DNA from: Saprospiraceae bacterium
GTDB taxonomy: Bacteria; Bacteroidota; Bacteroidia; Bacteroidales; JAIPBB01
DNA: 50,240 nucleotides
NCBI GenBank assembly: GCA_021739805.1
Contig: JAIPBB010000004.1
Location: 1 to 50,240 of the forward strand
Reading direction: 5' to 3'
Of this stretch, positions 17,810 through 27,224 are shown one piece after another; within the stretch, counting starts at the first letter, position 1; every line of letters begins with the position of its first letter. Both the position numbers and the translations under genes were made by a program. Below the pieces are notes generated by a model. That model was not told the DNA's origin. It made no database searches and was given only the letters and a program-made list of their open reading frames with translations.

Positions 17810-18772
17810 TTAATCATTAATTTTGTTATTATACTTGTTGATGGCATTTTTTATTTTCTCTGATAGCTGAGCTTTATAAACATCTTTTGATAAAAGTATC
17901 ATGTTTTTAAAGGCTATAGCATTTGAAATTCCGTGTCCGATTAAAACAGTGGAGTTTATTCCTAAGATTGGAGTTCCACCGTAATTTTCATAATTAAATC
18001 TATCGAAAAATTCATCCGTAAGACCGCGTTTCATCATTAAACGATAAATCGCTTCTGATTGCTTTAAAACAATATTTCCGGTGAAGCCGTCGCAAACCAC
18101 AACATCAGCAGTATCTTTAAATAAATCACGACTTTCTACATTTCCAACAAAATTAAAATCTTCGGAGTCTTTCATCAGGCGAAAAGCTGACTGACAAAGA
18201 AGATTTCCTTTTTCATCTTCGTGTCCTATGTTTAACAAACCTACTTTTGGATTTTTTATGCCGAAAACATATTTAGAATAAAGTGAGCCTAAAATTCCAA
18301 ATTGGTATAAAACATCCGGCTTAGTGTCGGGATTAGTTCCAACATCAAGAATAATATTAAATCCTCCATCTTCTTTAGGTACACCCGCTGTTGTGCAAGG
18401 GCGAATAATTCCGGGAACTGAGTTTATGGCATAAATTGAACCAACCAGCATTGCACCAGTATTTCCAGAACTTGAAAAAGAATCAATATTATTGCTTTTT
18501 AAGAGTTTAAATCCAACTGCTATACTTGAGTCCGGTTTTTTTGAAAACACTCGTGTTGGATGTTCATGCATTTCAATAACCTCTGATGCATGAACAATTT
18601 CAAAATCATTGGGGTTACCATTTTGCTCTTTTAGCTCGGCAAAGATTTGTTTTTCATCTCCAATTAAAACTATTATATCATCATCAGAAAGCTCAGTACT
18701 GGCCAATATAGCACCTGCTATAGATTCCTTAGGTGCAAAATCACCGCCCATTACATCAATTCCAATTTTCAT
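17810..18772 (-). CDS. plsX: Phosphate acyltransferase PlsX
   Basis: PlsX makes acyl-phosphate from acyl-ACP for phospholipid synthesis, acting peripherally on the inner membrane. The 320-residue sequence has the family start MKIGIDVMGGDFAPKESIAG, then SSGNTGAMLVGS, LDVGTNPDTKP and VVCDGFTGNIVLKQSE. The length is normal. It is followed by fabH and preceded by rpmF in one transcription unit. Confidence 0.96.
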   Translation of the reverse strand: MKIGIDVMGGDFAPKESIAGAILASTELSDDDIIVLIGDEKQIFAELKEQNGNPNDFEIVHASEVIEMHEHPTRVFSKKPDSSIAVGFKLLKSNNIDSFSSSGNTGAMLVGSIYAINSVPGIIRPCTTAGVPKEDGGFNIILDVGTNPDTKPDVLYQFGILGSLYSKYVFGIKNPKVGLLNIGHEDEKGNLLCQSAFRLMKDSEDFNFVGNVESRDLFKDTADVVVCDGFTGNIVLKQSEAIYRLMMKRGLTDEFFDRFNYENYGGTPILGINSTVLIGHGISNAIAFKNMILLSKDVYKAQLSEKIKNAINKYNNKIND

Positions 18773-18810
18773 ACAATAAAATTAAGTGAATAATAATTTC
18801 TTCTCGAAAA

Positions 18811-18996
18811 CTATACTGCTGAAACTTTTTCAATAGCTAATTTACCTTTGTAAAACCCACATTCACTACATACTCTGTGATAAATGACTGAAGCTCCACA
18901 ATTTGAACAAGTTATTACGGTTGGTGCTGTTGCTTTGTAATGAGTTCTTCTTTTGTCTCTTCGTGTTTTTGATATCTTTCTTTTTGGGTGTGCCAT
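18811..18996 (-). CDS. rpmF: 50S ribosomal protein L32
   Basis: This 61-residue protein opens with AHPKRKISKTRRDKRRTHYK. It has a four-cysteine zinc ribbon (CSNCG and CSECG, 13 residues between pairs). It is a structural protein of the large ribosomal subunit. It lies between yceD (21 bp) and plsX (38 bp), the usual place for rpmF. Confidence 0.96.
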   Translation of the reverse strand: MAHPKRKISKTRRDKRRTHYKATAPTVITCSNCGASVIYHRVCSECGFYKGKLAIEKVSAV

Positions 18997-19017
18997 GATT
19001 ATTCTTAATTTAATATT

Positions 19018-19548
19018 TTACTTATTGTCTTCCTTTTTAAGTTCTTGTAAAGCGTTCCATCGTGGATCAACTTCTTGTCTTTTACCACCTCTATAGATTA
19101 ATTTTACCACTTCCTCATTGCATAATGAATTTCCATTTTCATCATCAGGGTGAACTTTTTTTATTGGCAACATTAATTTTATAAACTCATAAATATATTG
19201 CCGTATATCAATTTCATAGGCAGATTCCGGAACAATTACAATCTCATCAGTTTCTTCATACTCTTCATCACCAAATTTAATGATAAGCATTTCTTTGCCT
19301 TTAATCGGAAAATCAAAACTGTCAAGACATCTGTCACAACATAAATTTAAATAACCTTTAAACTCAAAATTAAAAACCAATATTCTCGGTTTTTTATCAA
19401 GTAAGAGTTTTAAATATACGTTTGACCCTAATATTTCAGTCTCCCCGAAATCATTGAAGAACTCTTTAACTATTTGAAATTCATACTCGTGAATCTCATC
19501 ACTCAATCCACTAAAATGGATTACAAATTGTTTTTGGTAATCCTTCAT
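19018..19548 (-). CDS. yceD: YceD family (DUF177) protein
   Basis: This 176-residue protein belongs to the DUF177/YceD family, which is almost always encoded just before rpmF. The family's paired-cysteine motif is visible (CCDRCLDSFDFPIKG, about residue 90), as are an acidic strand (FGDEEYEETDEIVIVPE) and the conserved end (DPRWNALQELK). The family is linked to 23S rRNA and ribosome maturation in some organisms, but the molecular role is not settled. It is first in the lipid cluster and has a strong promoter. Confidence 0.9.
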   Translation of the reverse strand: MKDYQKQFVIHFSGLSDEIHEYEFQIVKEFFNDFGETEILGSNVYLKLLLDKKPRILVFNFEFKGYLNLCCDRCLDSFDFPIKGKEMLIIKFGDEEYEETDEIVIVPESAYEIDIRQYIYEFIKLMLPIKKVHPDDENGNSLCNEEVVKLIYRGGKRQEVDPRWNALQELKKEDNK

Positions 19549-19568
19549 TTACTAAAAAAATTAGCGTG

Positions 19569-19599
19569 CAAAAGTATAAATTTATATTTTCATAAGCAA
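19569..19599 (-). promoter_or_regulatory. Promoter of the yceD-rpmF-plsX-fabH cluster
   Basis: On the minus strand TTG (19597-19599), a 20-nt spacer and TACTTTTG (19569-19576) fit the Bacteroidota consensus. The yceD ATG at 19548 is about 20 nt downstream. The remnant transposase begins right upstream (about 19620), so insertion spared this promoter. Confidence 0.65.
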
Positions 19600-19619
19600 A
19601 TTATATTTAAGCATAATCA

Positions 19620-20200
19620 AATCAGAGTGTTGAGAGTAATGTTTTGTAAGTTGATTGGTCAATTTTCAAGTCAGATCCAACTATTGCTATAAGCTATACG
19701 AAATTATTGCACAATAAATTTGTTTACGAACATCTTTTTCTGTTGTTCCCCAAAAGGATTTTATTTTTAAATGTTGTTTTATCCATTTGATTGCACAGCA
19801 CTACTGTGGATTTATTGGTTTTCTTTGAGTAAATGCACCTAAACTTCAGCTTCGATTTAGCTGGGATAACAAAAAATGCTGAGAGCTTTGTGATATAATA
19901 AAGCCTCTTGAAATCAATTAGCCACTATAGAAAATATAATAAACAACTGTCTTGTATGGGATAAAATCCATAGCATTTACGTCATTGACCGTAGCTGCTG
20001 TAGTGTGGATGAATAATTACTATTAAATCGCATAAACTATCCCGGTTTGTTAATTGACCGAAAACCATGCAAAGTAATTGACTCCAACATGTGAAATGTT
20101 TGATGTGTCTATTGCCATTATATTTTTTGACCAACTCATCAAAAATGCGTTGTGGCAAGAATTGGATTAATTGAGCGAAAACATATTTTCCATTATTCAA
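19620..20200 (-). pseudogene. Decayed IS4-family transposase (DUF4372 type), multiply deleted
   Basis: The N-terminal 60 residues (NNGKYVFAQLIQFLPQRIF and HFTCWSQLLCMVFGQL) match the DUF4372 start of IS4 transposases; that frame stops at 19982. Remnants then continue in other frames on the same strand. AMDFIPYKTVVYYIF is followed, after a 1-nt deletion and a stop, by LIDFKRLYYITKLSAFFVI. Next comes KWIKQHLKIKSFWGTTE, then KIDQSTYKTLLSTL near 19625. The stretch between the N-terminus and the DDE domain, and the part before KWIKQH, are missing. Terminal inverted repeats are not recognisable. It is inactive. Confidence 0.85.
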
Positions 20201-21305
20201 TATCCCTTTCGAGATAAGAACATTTGCTTGTAGAAATTATTGTTTCTACTTCTTTATAAATAATTTCAGTAATTTCTTTGATATATCTTTCCATTTCTTT
20301 CTCATTATCTCCCCTTGTCATAATACCCAAAAGAAATGGTTTCGGGTGAATATAAACAATTCCAAAATGATGAAGTTGATTTACTTTAAGTTCATGATTG
20401 GAGATAGGAATTCCATTACTTCCATATTTATGAGCAACTTTAATGTTCTCCGGAATACTTTTCCTAATACCATGACCAAAACGAGAATCTGATAAAATCT
20501 CAAGTGCATAATTCGACATTTCTTCATTCAAATAAGATGCATTATATAAGACTCGGAAAAAACTGGAATATTGCTTTACTCCAATTATATCATCATAAAA
20601 TGAAACATTATTATCCATGCGATATCCAAGATCCCTTTCAACTTGATGAACATAATCTTCCGTTAAGTAGTCTAATAATAAAAAAGTTGCCTCATTGTCT
20701 GAGTTTAATATCATATAATGAATTAATTCGTCAACTGTGTAACCGTTTCCGGGAGTAAGCAATGACCTAAGTTTGTCTGTTGAGGCATCCATACCTTTTA
20801 TTTCGTTTTCCCGACTTCCTGGGAATACAATAATTTTTTTAAGAGCTTCGGGTTTACCTTCCGCTTTTTTTAAAGCAGCAATCATAACAGGCACTTTCAT
20901 TAAACTTGATGGACTAAACTTACTGTATTCATTAATTCCAAATTTATAATTCGTGCTAAGGTCTCTAAAATATACTGCTATTTCAACTCCCGGTTTGATA
21001 GTGTTTTGTTTGACATATTTTTTTATTTTTTCTTCAATTTTACTTGTTTCACACATATTAATATCCCTAAATATTTTATTCCCTGCCAAAGGGTTTAAAA
21101 AAGGATAAGATTGTGAGGAAGGATTTGGATATTTCTCAATTATTTTATTATTTGCGTCTCTTTCAATGAATTTTGTTTTCTTAGAACCTGAAAGCAAAAA
21201 CCCAATAAATATCCCAATCACAAAAACAATGGGTACTATGTATCCCATACGTTTTTTCACCTTTTTTGGGGGAGGTGTTTTTGAGTAATTATTTATTTTT
21301 CCCAA
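20193..21305 (-). CDS. Membrane-anchored serine hydrolase (class A beta-lactamase-like)
   Basis: This 370-residue protein (TTG start) has a basic cytoplasmic N-terminus (KKVKKR), one membrane anchor (residues about 20-40) and a periplasmic beta-lactamase-class-A-like domain. It has the SxxK motif S134-LM-K137, SDN at 202-204 and KYG at 293-295 in place of KTG. There is no clear omega-loop glutamate motif, so it may be a peptidase or penicillin-binding protein rather than a resistance enzyme. An ATG at 21248 is the alternative start. Its last codons overlap the start of the decayed transposase, so the C-terminus may have been altered by the insertion. Confidence 0.78.
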   Translation of the reverse strand: MGKINNYSKTPPPKKVKKRMGYIVPIVFVIGIFIGFLLSGSKKTKFIERDANNKIIEKYPNPSSQSYPFLNPLAGNKIFRDINMCETSKIEEKIKKYVKQNTIKPGVEIAVYFRDLSTNYKFGINEYSKFSPSSLMKVPVMIAALKKAEGKPEALKKIIVFPGSRENEIKGMDASTDKLRSLLTPGNGYTVDELIHYMILNSDNEATFLLLDYLTEDYVHQVERDLGYRMDNNVSFYDDIIGVKQYSSFFRVLYNASYLNEEMSNYALEILSDSRFGHGIRKSIPENIKVAHKYGSNGIPISNHELKVNQLHHFGIVYIHPKPFLLGIMTRGDNEKEMERYIKEITEIIYKEVETIISTSKCSYLERDIE

Positions 21306-21413
21306 AATTACATTTATACAAACCGATTACATAGACAACGTTAATTCAAAAACCGTTGCTTACAAAAATAAAATAAATTACGAATTGTGCAATTATTTAA
21401 ACCTATATTAAGC

Positions 21414-21437
21414 AAAAAAGGAGCATTTGCTCCTTTT
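21414..21437 (-). terminator. Symmetric (bidirectional) terminator
   Basis: AAAAAAGGAGCA (21414-21425) and TGCTCC plus a T-run (to 21437) make a perfect hairpin with a 2-nt loop, with A/T runs on both sides. It sits 7 bp after the stop of the T9SS protein gene on the minus strand. Confidence 0.85.
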
Positions 21438-21443
21438 TTTATT

Positions 21444-23870
21444 TTAATTATTTAAAAACTTTTTCACCAGAAAATCATTTTGATTGGTGATTTTCAATAG
21501 ATAAATCCCCTTATCAAATTTATCAACATTTAAAGTTATTATGTGTATATCAGACTGTGGTTTAATTTCTTCTCTATAAATAGCCTGACCTAATAAATTG
21601 ATGATTTCAACATTTAAAGTTTTTCCGCTTTGATTATAAAGAATTGTTTGCAATGAACTGCCTGATTTATATGGTTGCTCAAAAACTATTGATTTTTCAT
21701 TCTTCTCTTTATCAACAAATATAATATCACTATAACTAAATACTCCATCAAAATCTGTCTGTTTTAACCTATAATAGCTTAATCCATCATAAGGATTATT
21801 ATCAATTAGTGAATAATTGTTTTCAGTTGAGGAATTACCAGCACCTTTAATATTTGAAAAATTATCCCATGAGTTCAGGTCATAGCTTTTTTCAATAGTA
21901 AAGAAATCATTATTAGTTTCAGATGCGGTTGTCCAGTTTAACATTACTTCGCCATTTTCTTGAATTTGGGCAGTGAAACTAATTAATTCTATTGGTAAGG
22001 CTGTTGCTTCAGAATTACCTACACCAAAATTAGCAATTTCATCTATATTATAACTAGTTTGTGAACCTGAACCGGCATATTCTAAAACCTTAAAATGATA
22101 AATAATTCCAGCAGTTAGGTTATCAACAAAAACCCTTCCTTTAGCTCCTGACCCTTGATAAATAACATAGGTTCCCGCTCCTATTTGAGTACCACTTCCA
22201 AAAGTTGTGCTGCCGGTATATGTTGTACCATTGATAGGATTACTAGCTGCACCACTGGCTTTCATTAAAAGTATTTGTCCGCTACCATTTCCGGCGATCC
22301 ATGAAATTTCCATTTGATTTGGTCCAGTTGTTCCCCATTTAATACCAGATGCCTGGGTAGTTGGAGCATCTGCAACTGTGGATTCGGTTTTTGTAGCAAG
22401 AGTACCATCTGTTTTATAATTATAGGTTGCAGGATCTGCTCCTATAGCATAGGGGATGATTGCAAAACTATATTGAGTGCTTGCCGATAATCCCGTAATC
22501 TGGCGTGTAGTTCCTGTTACTTCAGCTGCAACAGTTGTTCCAGTTGGCAATCCGGTAAAACTAGAATAAATTATTCCATCCACAACTCCAGTTGCAGTTG
22601 GTGCCGAAGAACCTTCTTTTTGCAATATAATATATCCATAAGCACCGGTTGCGCCATTCCATGATAAATCAATTGTTGAACCTGAGGTAGCAGTTGTAGT
22701 AACACTGGAAGCTTGAGTTGAAGGTTCGGTAGAAAGTGTCCAGAATTCAACATTAGAACCATAACCATCACCAGCACTATTAGATGCATAAGCCCTGACA
22801 TAATAATGAGTTTCATCAACAAGTGATGTTAATGAGCTAGCAAAACTACCTGTTCCTGCTCCATTAGTAGTATAACTGTTTGAAGTCGTTGGATCTGTAG
22901 ATGTATTCCAACAAACACCTCTTGCAGTTACTGATGCCCCTCCATTAGAAGTAACATTACCACCTCCGCTTGCTGTGGATGAAGTAATACTTGTAATTGA
23001 TGAAGTAGTAACAGTTGGAACAGATGCAGTGCCTGTTCCTTGAATAGAGAAATTATATGGGTTCTCGGTTTGGTCATTATTACCTATTGAAATAGTTGCA
23101 GACTTTGTTCCGCTGCTTGTTGGTGTAAAAGCTATTTTAAATGTAGTTGAACCACCACTATATGCTATTGGAACAGTTGGTTGAGTTGCAACTGTAAACA
23201 TAGATGCATCAGTGCCTCCAATAGTAATATATTCATTAGTGCCAATATCTACTAAAAACAATCTGCCTTTGAGAACAAAGGAAGGTCCAAATTTGTTATT
23301 TTGTATTGTATAAGTTACTTTTGATGTTGCGTTAATTGCAACATTTCCAAAATCTGTTGAATCAGATGTAGAAGGTATTGCATCACCATCTGCAATAGGA
23401 GAAATTGCACTGCCACCATACATATCCATTTCAGGAAAAACTAAGGTAACATAAGCCTGGTCAATATAATCATAATTAGAAGCAGCAAAAACATAAATTT
23501 CTGACTGGGAATTGTCTGTATTATTTGCAATAGGACTACATCTTACATAAATTGTTCTTGTTTCACCCGCAGTATTTGGTACAAAAGATTTATTATTTCC
23601 CCAGGTTGATTTTCCATCCACAGAAATTTCAAATGAGGGGCTACCACTCCATGTCCCGTCATCTATATAAGCTTGCACATATATTGTTGAAGCTCCAGCA
23701 GCTCCTATTACAACATCAAAACTATGAGTCTCATCGGTAGAAGTAAGTATCTCAATATTCCCAAGGTTTAATGTAGTTGGGGTTATATCAATTGTAGGAT
23801 CCTGAGCAAATAAAATATTTAAAGAAAATATTAAATAAGTAATAATGAATAATACACCTTTTATTTTCAT
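21444..23870 (-). CDS. Large secreted T9SS protein with choice-of-anchor D and fibronectin III-like domains
   Basis: This 808-residue protein starts at the ATG at 23870, giving the signal peptide KIKGVLFIITYLIFSLNILF. In order it has a beta domain with GNIEILTSTDETHSFDV, a choice-of-anchor D-like domain (NFGNVAINATSKVTYTI to SISIGNNDQ-like strand) and fibronectin III-like modules (TTSSITSITSSTASGGGNV; ATSGSTIDLSWNGATGAYG; ISWIAGNGSGQILLM). The pre-sorting module LPIELISFTAQ and a T9SS type A sorting domain follow (INLLGQAIYREEI, GIYLLKITNQNDFLVKKF). It is likely cell-surface or released. The ligand is unknown. Confidence 0.85.
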   Translation of the reverse strand: MKIKGVLFIITYLIFSLNILFAQDPTIDITPTTLNLGNIEILTSTDETHSFDVVIGAAGASTIYVQAYIDDGTWSGSPSFEISVDGKSTWGNNKSFVPNTAGETRTIYVRCSPIANNTDNSQSEIYVFAASNYDYIDQAYVTLVFPEMDMYGGSAISPIADGDAIPSTSDSTDFGNVAINATSKVTYTIQNNKFGPSFVLKGRLFLVDIGTNEYITIGGTDASMFTVATQPTVPIAYSGGSTTFKIAFTPTSSGTKSATISIGNNDQTENPYNFSIQGTGTASVPTVTTSSITSITSSTASGGGNVTSNGGASVTARGVCWNTSTDPTTSNSYTTNGAGTGSFASSLTSLVDETHYYVRAYASNSAGDGYGSNVEFWTLSTEPSTQASSVTTTATSGSTIDLSWNGATGAYGYIILQKEGSSAPTATGVVDGIIYSSFTGLPTGTTVAAEVTGTTRQITGLSASTQYSFAIIPYAIGADPATYNYKTDGTLATKTESTVADAPTTQASGIKWGTTGPNQMEISWIAGNGSGQILLMKASGAASNPINGTTYTGSTTFGSGTQIGAGTYVIYQGSGAKGRVFVDNLTAGIIYHFKVLEYAGSGSQTSYNIDEIANFGVGNSEATALPIELISFTAQIQENGEVMLNWTTASETNNDFFTIEKSYDLNSWDNFSNIKGAGNSSTENNYSLIDNNPYDGLSYYRLKQTDFDGVFSYSDIIFVDKEKNEKSIVFEQPYKSGSSLQTILYNQSGKTLNVEIINLLGQAIYREEIKPQSDIHIITLNVDKFDKGIYLLKITNQNDFLVKKFLNN

Positions 23871-24251
23871 AATGATAAATTTAATTTTTACAAGTAAAAT
23901 GGGCACAAATTTAACATTAATTTGCACACTAAGGAGATTTAATACAACATTAAATTTTCCTTACCTTATGACAACAAAATTATCATAAAGGTTGCAAAGC
24001 TGGAACATATAAACAAAGAAGTCCACAAACACTTCTATTTAAAATAAAGCTAATTGGAAATGTAATAATTAATACTAAATCTCTAACATCATTATACTAA
24101 TTTTCTACAGGCTTGATAATTATAAGCTGTTTATACAGATGCACCAAACAAGTTTGGAAGTAGTAATGCAGTAAAAACAGGCTTAGAAATTTTGCATAAT
24201 TATTCCGTTTCAGTATATAAAAAATTAATTTTCTGATTTCTTTAAAAAAAA

Positions 24252-24282
24252 TTGCCAAACCAATTTTTTTATCATATCTTTG
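24252..24282 (+). promoter_or_regulatory. Promoter of the efflux operon
   Basis: TTG (24252-24254), a 20-nt spacer and TATCTTTG (24275-24282) match the Bacteroidota -33/-7 consensus. The regulator's ATG is at 24333. Confidence 0.7.
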
Positions 24283-24287
24283 ACCAC

Positions 24288-24328
24288 TTGGTTAAACCAA
24301 TTGTTTAAACTATTTGATTAAAATCAAA
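24288..24328 (+). promoter_or_regulatory. Palindromic operator, probably for the TetR regulator
   Basis: TTGGTTAAACCAA (24288-24300) is a perfect 13-nt palindrome beginning 6 nt after the -7 element. TTTGATTAAAATCAAA (24313-24328) is a second perfect palindrome just before the ATG, and TTGTTTAAAC lies between them. Placement across the transcription start suits autorepression by the TetR protein encoded immediately downstream. Confidence 0.6.
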
Positions 24329-24332
24329 TAAA

Positions 24333-24941
24333 ATGAAAGAAATTGATAAAAGTACGGAGGCTAAAATTCTTACAGCAGCCCATAAAGTATTCGTAAACAA
24401 AGGCTTTGATGGAGCAAGAATGCAGGAAATTGCAGATGAAGCTGAAATAAATAAGGCTCTTCTTCATTACTATTTCAGGTCGAAAGAAAAATTATTTGAG
24501 TCTATTTTTGAAGATGCAATGGGCAAATTTGTACCAAAAATATTTGAAACTTTTGCTTCTGATGCAGGTTTTTTAAAAAAGATTGAAATTTTCGTTGAAA
24601 ATTATATTGATTTAATTCTTGAAAATCCTTTAATCCCAATTTTTATTCTTCAGGAAATAAATCGAAATCCTGAACGAATTGTAAATATGATAATTTCGAA
24701 AGGAGCAAATCCCCAATTACTTCAGCTATTGATTCAAAAGGAAGTTGATTCCGGCATAATTAAACCCATTGATCCAAGACAATTGTTTGTTAATATACTG
24801 AGTTTATGCATTTTCCCATTTGCCGGAAGACCTTTAATTCAAGGTGTACTTTTTCAAAACAATAAAGAAGAATATGAAAAATTTCTTATTTCAAGGAAAA
24901 AGGAAGTTTCAGTGTTTATTATTAATTCAATAAAAAACTAA
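24333..24941 (+). CDS. TetR/AcrR family transcriptional regulator
   Basis: This 202-residue repressor has an N-terminal helix-turn-helix (AHKVFVNKGFDGARMQEIAD, then INKALLHYYFRSKEKLF, about residues 10-55) and a helical ligand-binding domain. The LHYYFRSKEKLF helix is typical of the TetR family. The stop overlaps the next ATG (TAATG), so translation is coupled to the TolC gene. It probably represses its own operon through the palindromes at 24288-24328, releasing on binding a pump substrate. The layout parallels CecR and ybhGFSR in Escherichia coli. Confidence 0.9.
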   Translation: MKEIDKSTEAKILTAAHKVFVNKGFDGARMQEIADEAEINKALLHYYFRSKEKLFESIFEDAMGKFVPKIFETFASDAGFLKKIEIFVENYIDLILENPLIPIFILQEINRNPERIVNMIISKGANPQLLQLLIQKEVDSGIIKPIDPRQLFVNILSLCIFPFAGRPLIQGVLFQNNKEEYEKFLISRKKEVSVFIINSIKN

Positions 24942-26287
24942 TGACTATGACTAAAAATAAATTATTTATCGCCTTAATTTTTTGCTCTGTTGGGTTGTTT
25001 GCTCAGAAACCTGACACTATAACTTTAGATTATTGTCATAATCTGGCTATAAAAAACTATCCTGTTTCAAAACAAAAGGAGCTTTTTATTCAAAAGAATG
25101 CTTTGGCAGTAAAAAACCTTAAGAAAAATTATCTTCCTCAGTTAAGTGTGAATGCACAGGCGACATATCAATCGGATGTAACAGCTATTGAGCTTGATTT
25201 TTCTGAGATGAAAGTTGATATTCAAATACCTGGCTTGCCAATTCCAATACCGGAATTGCCAATTGAAATCACAGGACCAGACATGCCTGAAGTTGCTAAG
25301 GATCAATACAAAATGTCTCTTGATGTTAATCAGGTTATTTATGATGGTGGAGTAACAAACAATCAAAGGAAAATTGAAGATATTGATTTACAAATTAATA
25401 ATCAAAGTGTTGATGTTGAGCTTTTTTCGATAAAACAAAATATTAATGACGTTTTCTTTACTCTTTTTCTTCTTCAGGAAAACAAAAAACTAATTGAAGT
25501 TTCAAAAGAAGAAATTAACTCTCAATTGAAAAAAATCCAATCAGGTATTGATAATGGTGTTATTTTAAAATCAAATTCTTATGCCATCGAAGCTGAAATA
25601 ATTAAACTTGAGCAAAAACAAATTGAAGCTGAAAATGGTATTTTAACTGCTTTCAAAATTCTAAATGAATATTGCGGGACAGAGTTCTCCGAAAATTCGC
25701 TTATCATGCTTCCGGAGCAACAAATTACAGCCAACTCTCTCAATAACAATCGTCCTGAATTGACATTATTCGATTTTCAAAAACAAAAAATTACTGCTTC
25801 AAAAAAATTGATTTCAACTAAAACAAGACCTAAAATGTATGGTTTTGGTCAAGTTGGCTATGGAAATCCGGGATTAAATATGTTTTCTGAAGGCTTTAAT
25901 TCTTATTATATAGTCGGAGCAAGAATTTCATGGAATATATGGGACTGGAATCAAAGCAAAACGGATAAGAAAATTCTGGACATTCAAAATAAAATAATTG
26001 ACAGCAAAAAAGAAACCTTTGAGAAAAACATAAAAATTGCAGGAGAAAATAGTATCTCTGCTATTTCAAATTACGAATTACTTATTCAAAAAGACAATGA
26101 AATTATTGAATTGCGAACCAAAATAAAGGAAACGGCAGCATCACAACTTGCTAATGGAGTTATAACTTCATCCGAATACATTTCTGAACTAAATGCTGAA
26201 ACTCAGGCAAAGTTAAATTTACAGTACCATAAAATTCAACTTACAAAAGCAAAGATTAATTATTTAACGATTACAGGAAATATGTAA
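24941..26287 (+). CDS. TolC-family outer membrane efflux protein
   Basis: This 448-residue protein has a signal peptide (KNKLFIALIFCSVGLFA). It has the two-fold helical repeat of outer-membrane efflux channels: LAIKNYPVSKQKELFIQKNA in the first half and FDFQKQKITASKKLIS in the second, each followed by strands such as GARISWNIWDWNQ. An insert rich in proline (QIPGLPIPIPELPI) near residue 90 is unusual. Expected partners are the HlyD protein and ABC-2 permeases downstream. Translation is coupled to the regulator by a TAATG overlap. Confidence 0.9.
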   Translation: MTMTKNKLFIALIFCSVGLFAQKPDTITLDYCHNLAIKNYPVSKQKELFIQKNALAVKNLKKNYLPQLSVNAQATYQSDVTAIELDFSEMKVDIQIPGLPIPIPELPIEITGPDMPEVAKDQYKMSLDVNQVIYDGGVTNNQRKIEDIDLQINNQSVDVELFSIKQNINDVFFTLFLLQENKKLIEVSKEEINSQLKKIQSGIDNGVILKSNSYAIEAEIIKLEQKQIEAENGILTAFKILNEYCGTEFSENSLIMLPEQQITANSLNNNRPELTLFDFQKQKITASKKLISTKTRPKMYGFGQVGYGNPGLNMFSEGFNSYYIVGARISWNIWDWNQSKTDKKILDIQNKIIDSKKETFEKNIKIAGENSISAISNYELLIQKDNEIIELRTKIKETAASQLANGVITSSEYISELNAETQAKLNLQYHKIQLTKAKINYLTITGNM

Positions 26288-26332
26288 AAAAATCCTAAAA
26301 CCGAATATCTAAATTCTAAACAAATGCAAAAT

Positions 26333-27223
26333 ATGAACACAATAAAAAAAATCACATTTCTAGTTCTGGCTTCAATCACTTTATTTTCATGTTCAAATGG
26401 TGATGATAAATCTGATGCGTATGGGAATTTTGAAGCCACAGAAACCACAATTTCATCAGAAGCTAATGGGAAACTTTTAATGTTTAACATTGAAGAAGGG
26501 CAGCAATTGAAACAGGGTCAAAAGATTGGACTTATTGATACAACCGATTTGTCATTAAAAAAGGAACAATTAACAGCTCAACGGGAAGCGGTTTCTACAA
26601 AAGTTGCTTCTGTTCTTTCACAAATTGAAGTCTATAATCAGCAGAAAAAAAATCTTCTAATAGATAAATTGAGAATTGAGAAAATGCTTAAAGATGAAGC
26701 AGCAACGCAAAAACAACTGGATGACATTAACGGAGCAATTGATGTAATTGAGAAAAATATTAGTGCGATTAAAACACAAAATAGTGGAATCCTAAATGAG
26801 CTGGAAGCTTTTGATAAACAAATTGAACAAGTCAGTTTAGCTATTAGCAAATGCTATTTGAAAAATCCAATTAACGGAACCGTGTTGGTTAAACTTGCCG
26901 AAAAAGATGAAATTGTTAATATGGGAAAACCACTCTACCAAATAGCTGATTTAACTAATATGGAATTAAGAGTTTATGTTAGCGGAACACAGTTGGCAAA
27001 TATTAAACTTGGACAAAAAGCTGATGTTCTTATTGACAAAACTGAAACAGAAAATAGGAAGCTTGAAGGAAAAATAAGCTGGATTTCATCTAGTGCTGAA
27101 TTTACACCTAAAGTAATACAAACTAAAAAAGAAAGAGTAAATATGGTTTATGCTGTGAAAGTAGTTGTGAAAAATGATGGAACACTGAAGATTGGAATGC
27201 CGGGGGATGTTTTGTTTAAGTAG
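26333..27223 (+). CDS. HlyD/MFP-family periplasmic adaptor lipoprotein
   Basis: This 296-residue membrane-fusion protein links the permease to the TolC channel. The N-terminus is a lipoprotein signal (KKITFLVLASITLFSC). It has a biotinyl/lipoyl half-motif (SEANGKLLMFNIEEGQQLKQG), a long coiled-coil hairpin (residues about 75-170, rich in K, E, Q) and the return lipoyl half (CYLKNPINGTVLVKLAEKDE). A beta-barrel segment follows. An ATG three codons upstream (26324) is equally possible. It resembles YbhG. Confidence 0.88.
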   Translation: MNTIKKITFLVLASITLFSCSNGDDKSDAYGNFEATETTISSEANGKLLMFNIEEGQQLKQGQKIGLIDTTDLSLKKEQLTAQREAVSTKVASVLSQIEVYNQQKKNLLIDKLRIEKMLKDEAATQKQLDDINGAIDVIEKNISAIKTQNSGILNELEAFDKQIEQVSLAISKCYLKNPINGTVLVKLAEKDEIVNMGKPLYQIADLTNMELRVYVSGTQLANIKLGQKADVLIDKTETENRKLEGKISWISSSAEFTPKVIQTKKERVNMVYAVKVVVKNDGTLKIGMPGDVLFK

Positions 27224-27224
27224 G

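Larger units (their letters stand above)
23871..24332. other. Divergent promoter region
   Basis: This spacer separates the minus-strand T9SS gene from the plus-strand efflux operon. On the minus strand TAAATTTG (23906-23913) is a likely -7 element for the T9SS gene. The plus-strand promoter and palindromes lie at the right end. About 300 bp in the middle show no recognised feature. Confidence 0.5.

Noticed and set aside
20504..20758. Plus-strand open frame opposite the serine hydrolase
   Set aside because: It is antisense to the SDN-motif region of a convincing gene and the peptide has low-complexity composition.
20193..21305. Serine hydrolase as an antibiotic-resistance beta-lactamase
   Set aside because: SxxK and SDN are present, but the omega-loop glutamate motif is not evident and the protein is membrane anchored, so resistance cannot be claimed.
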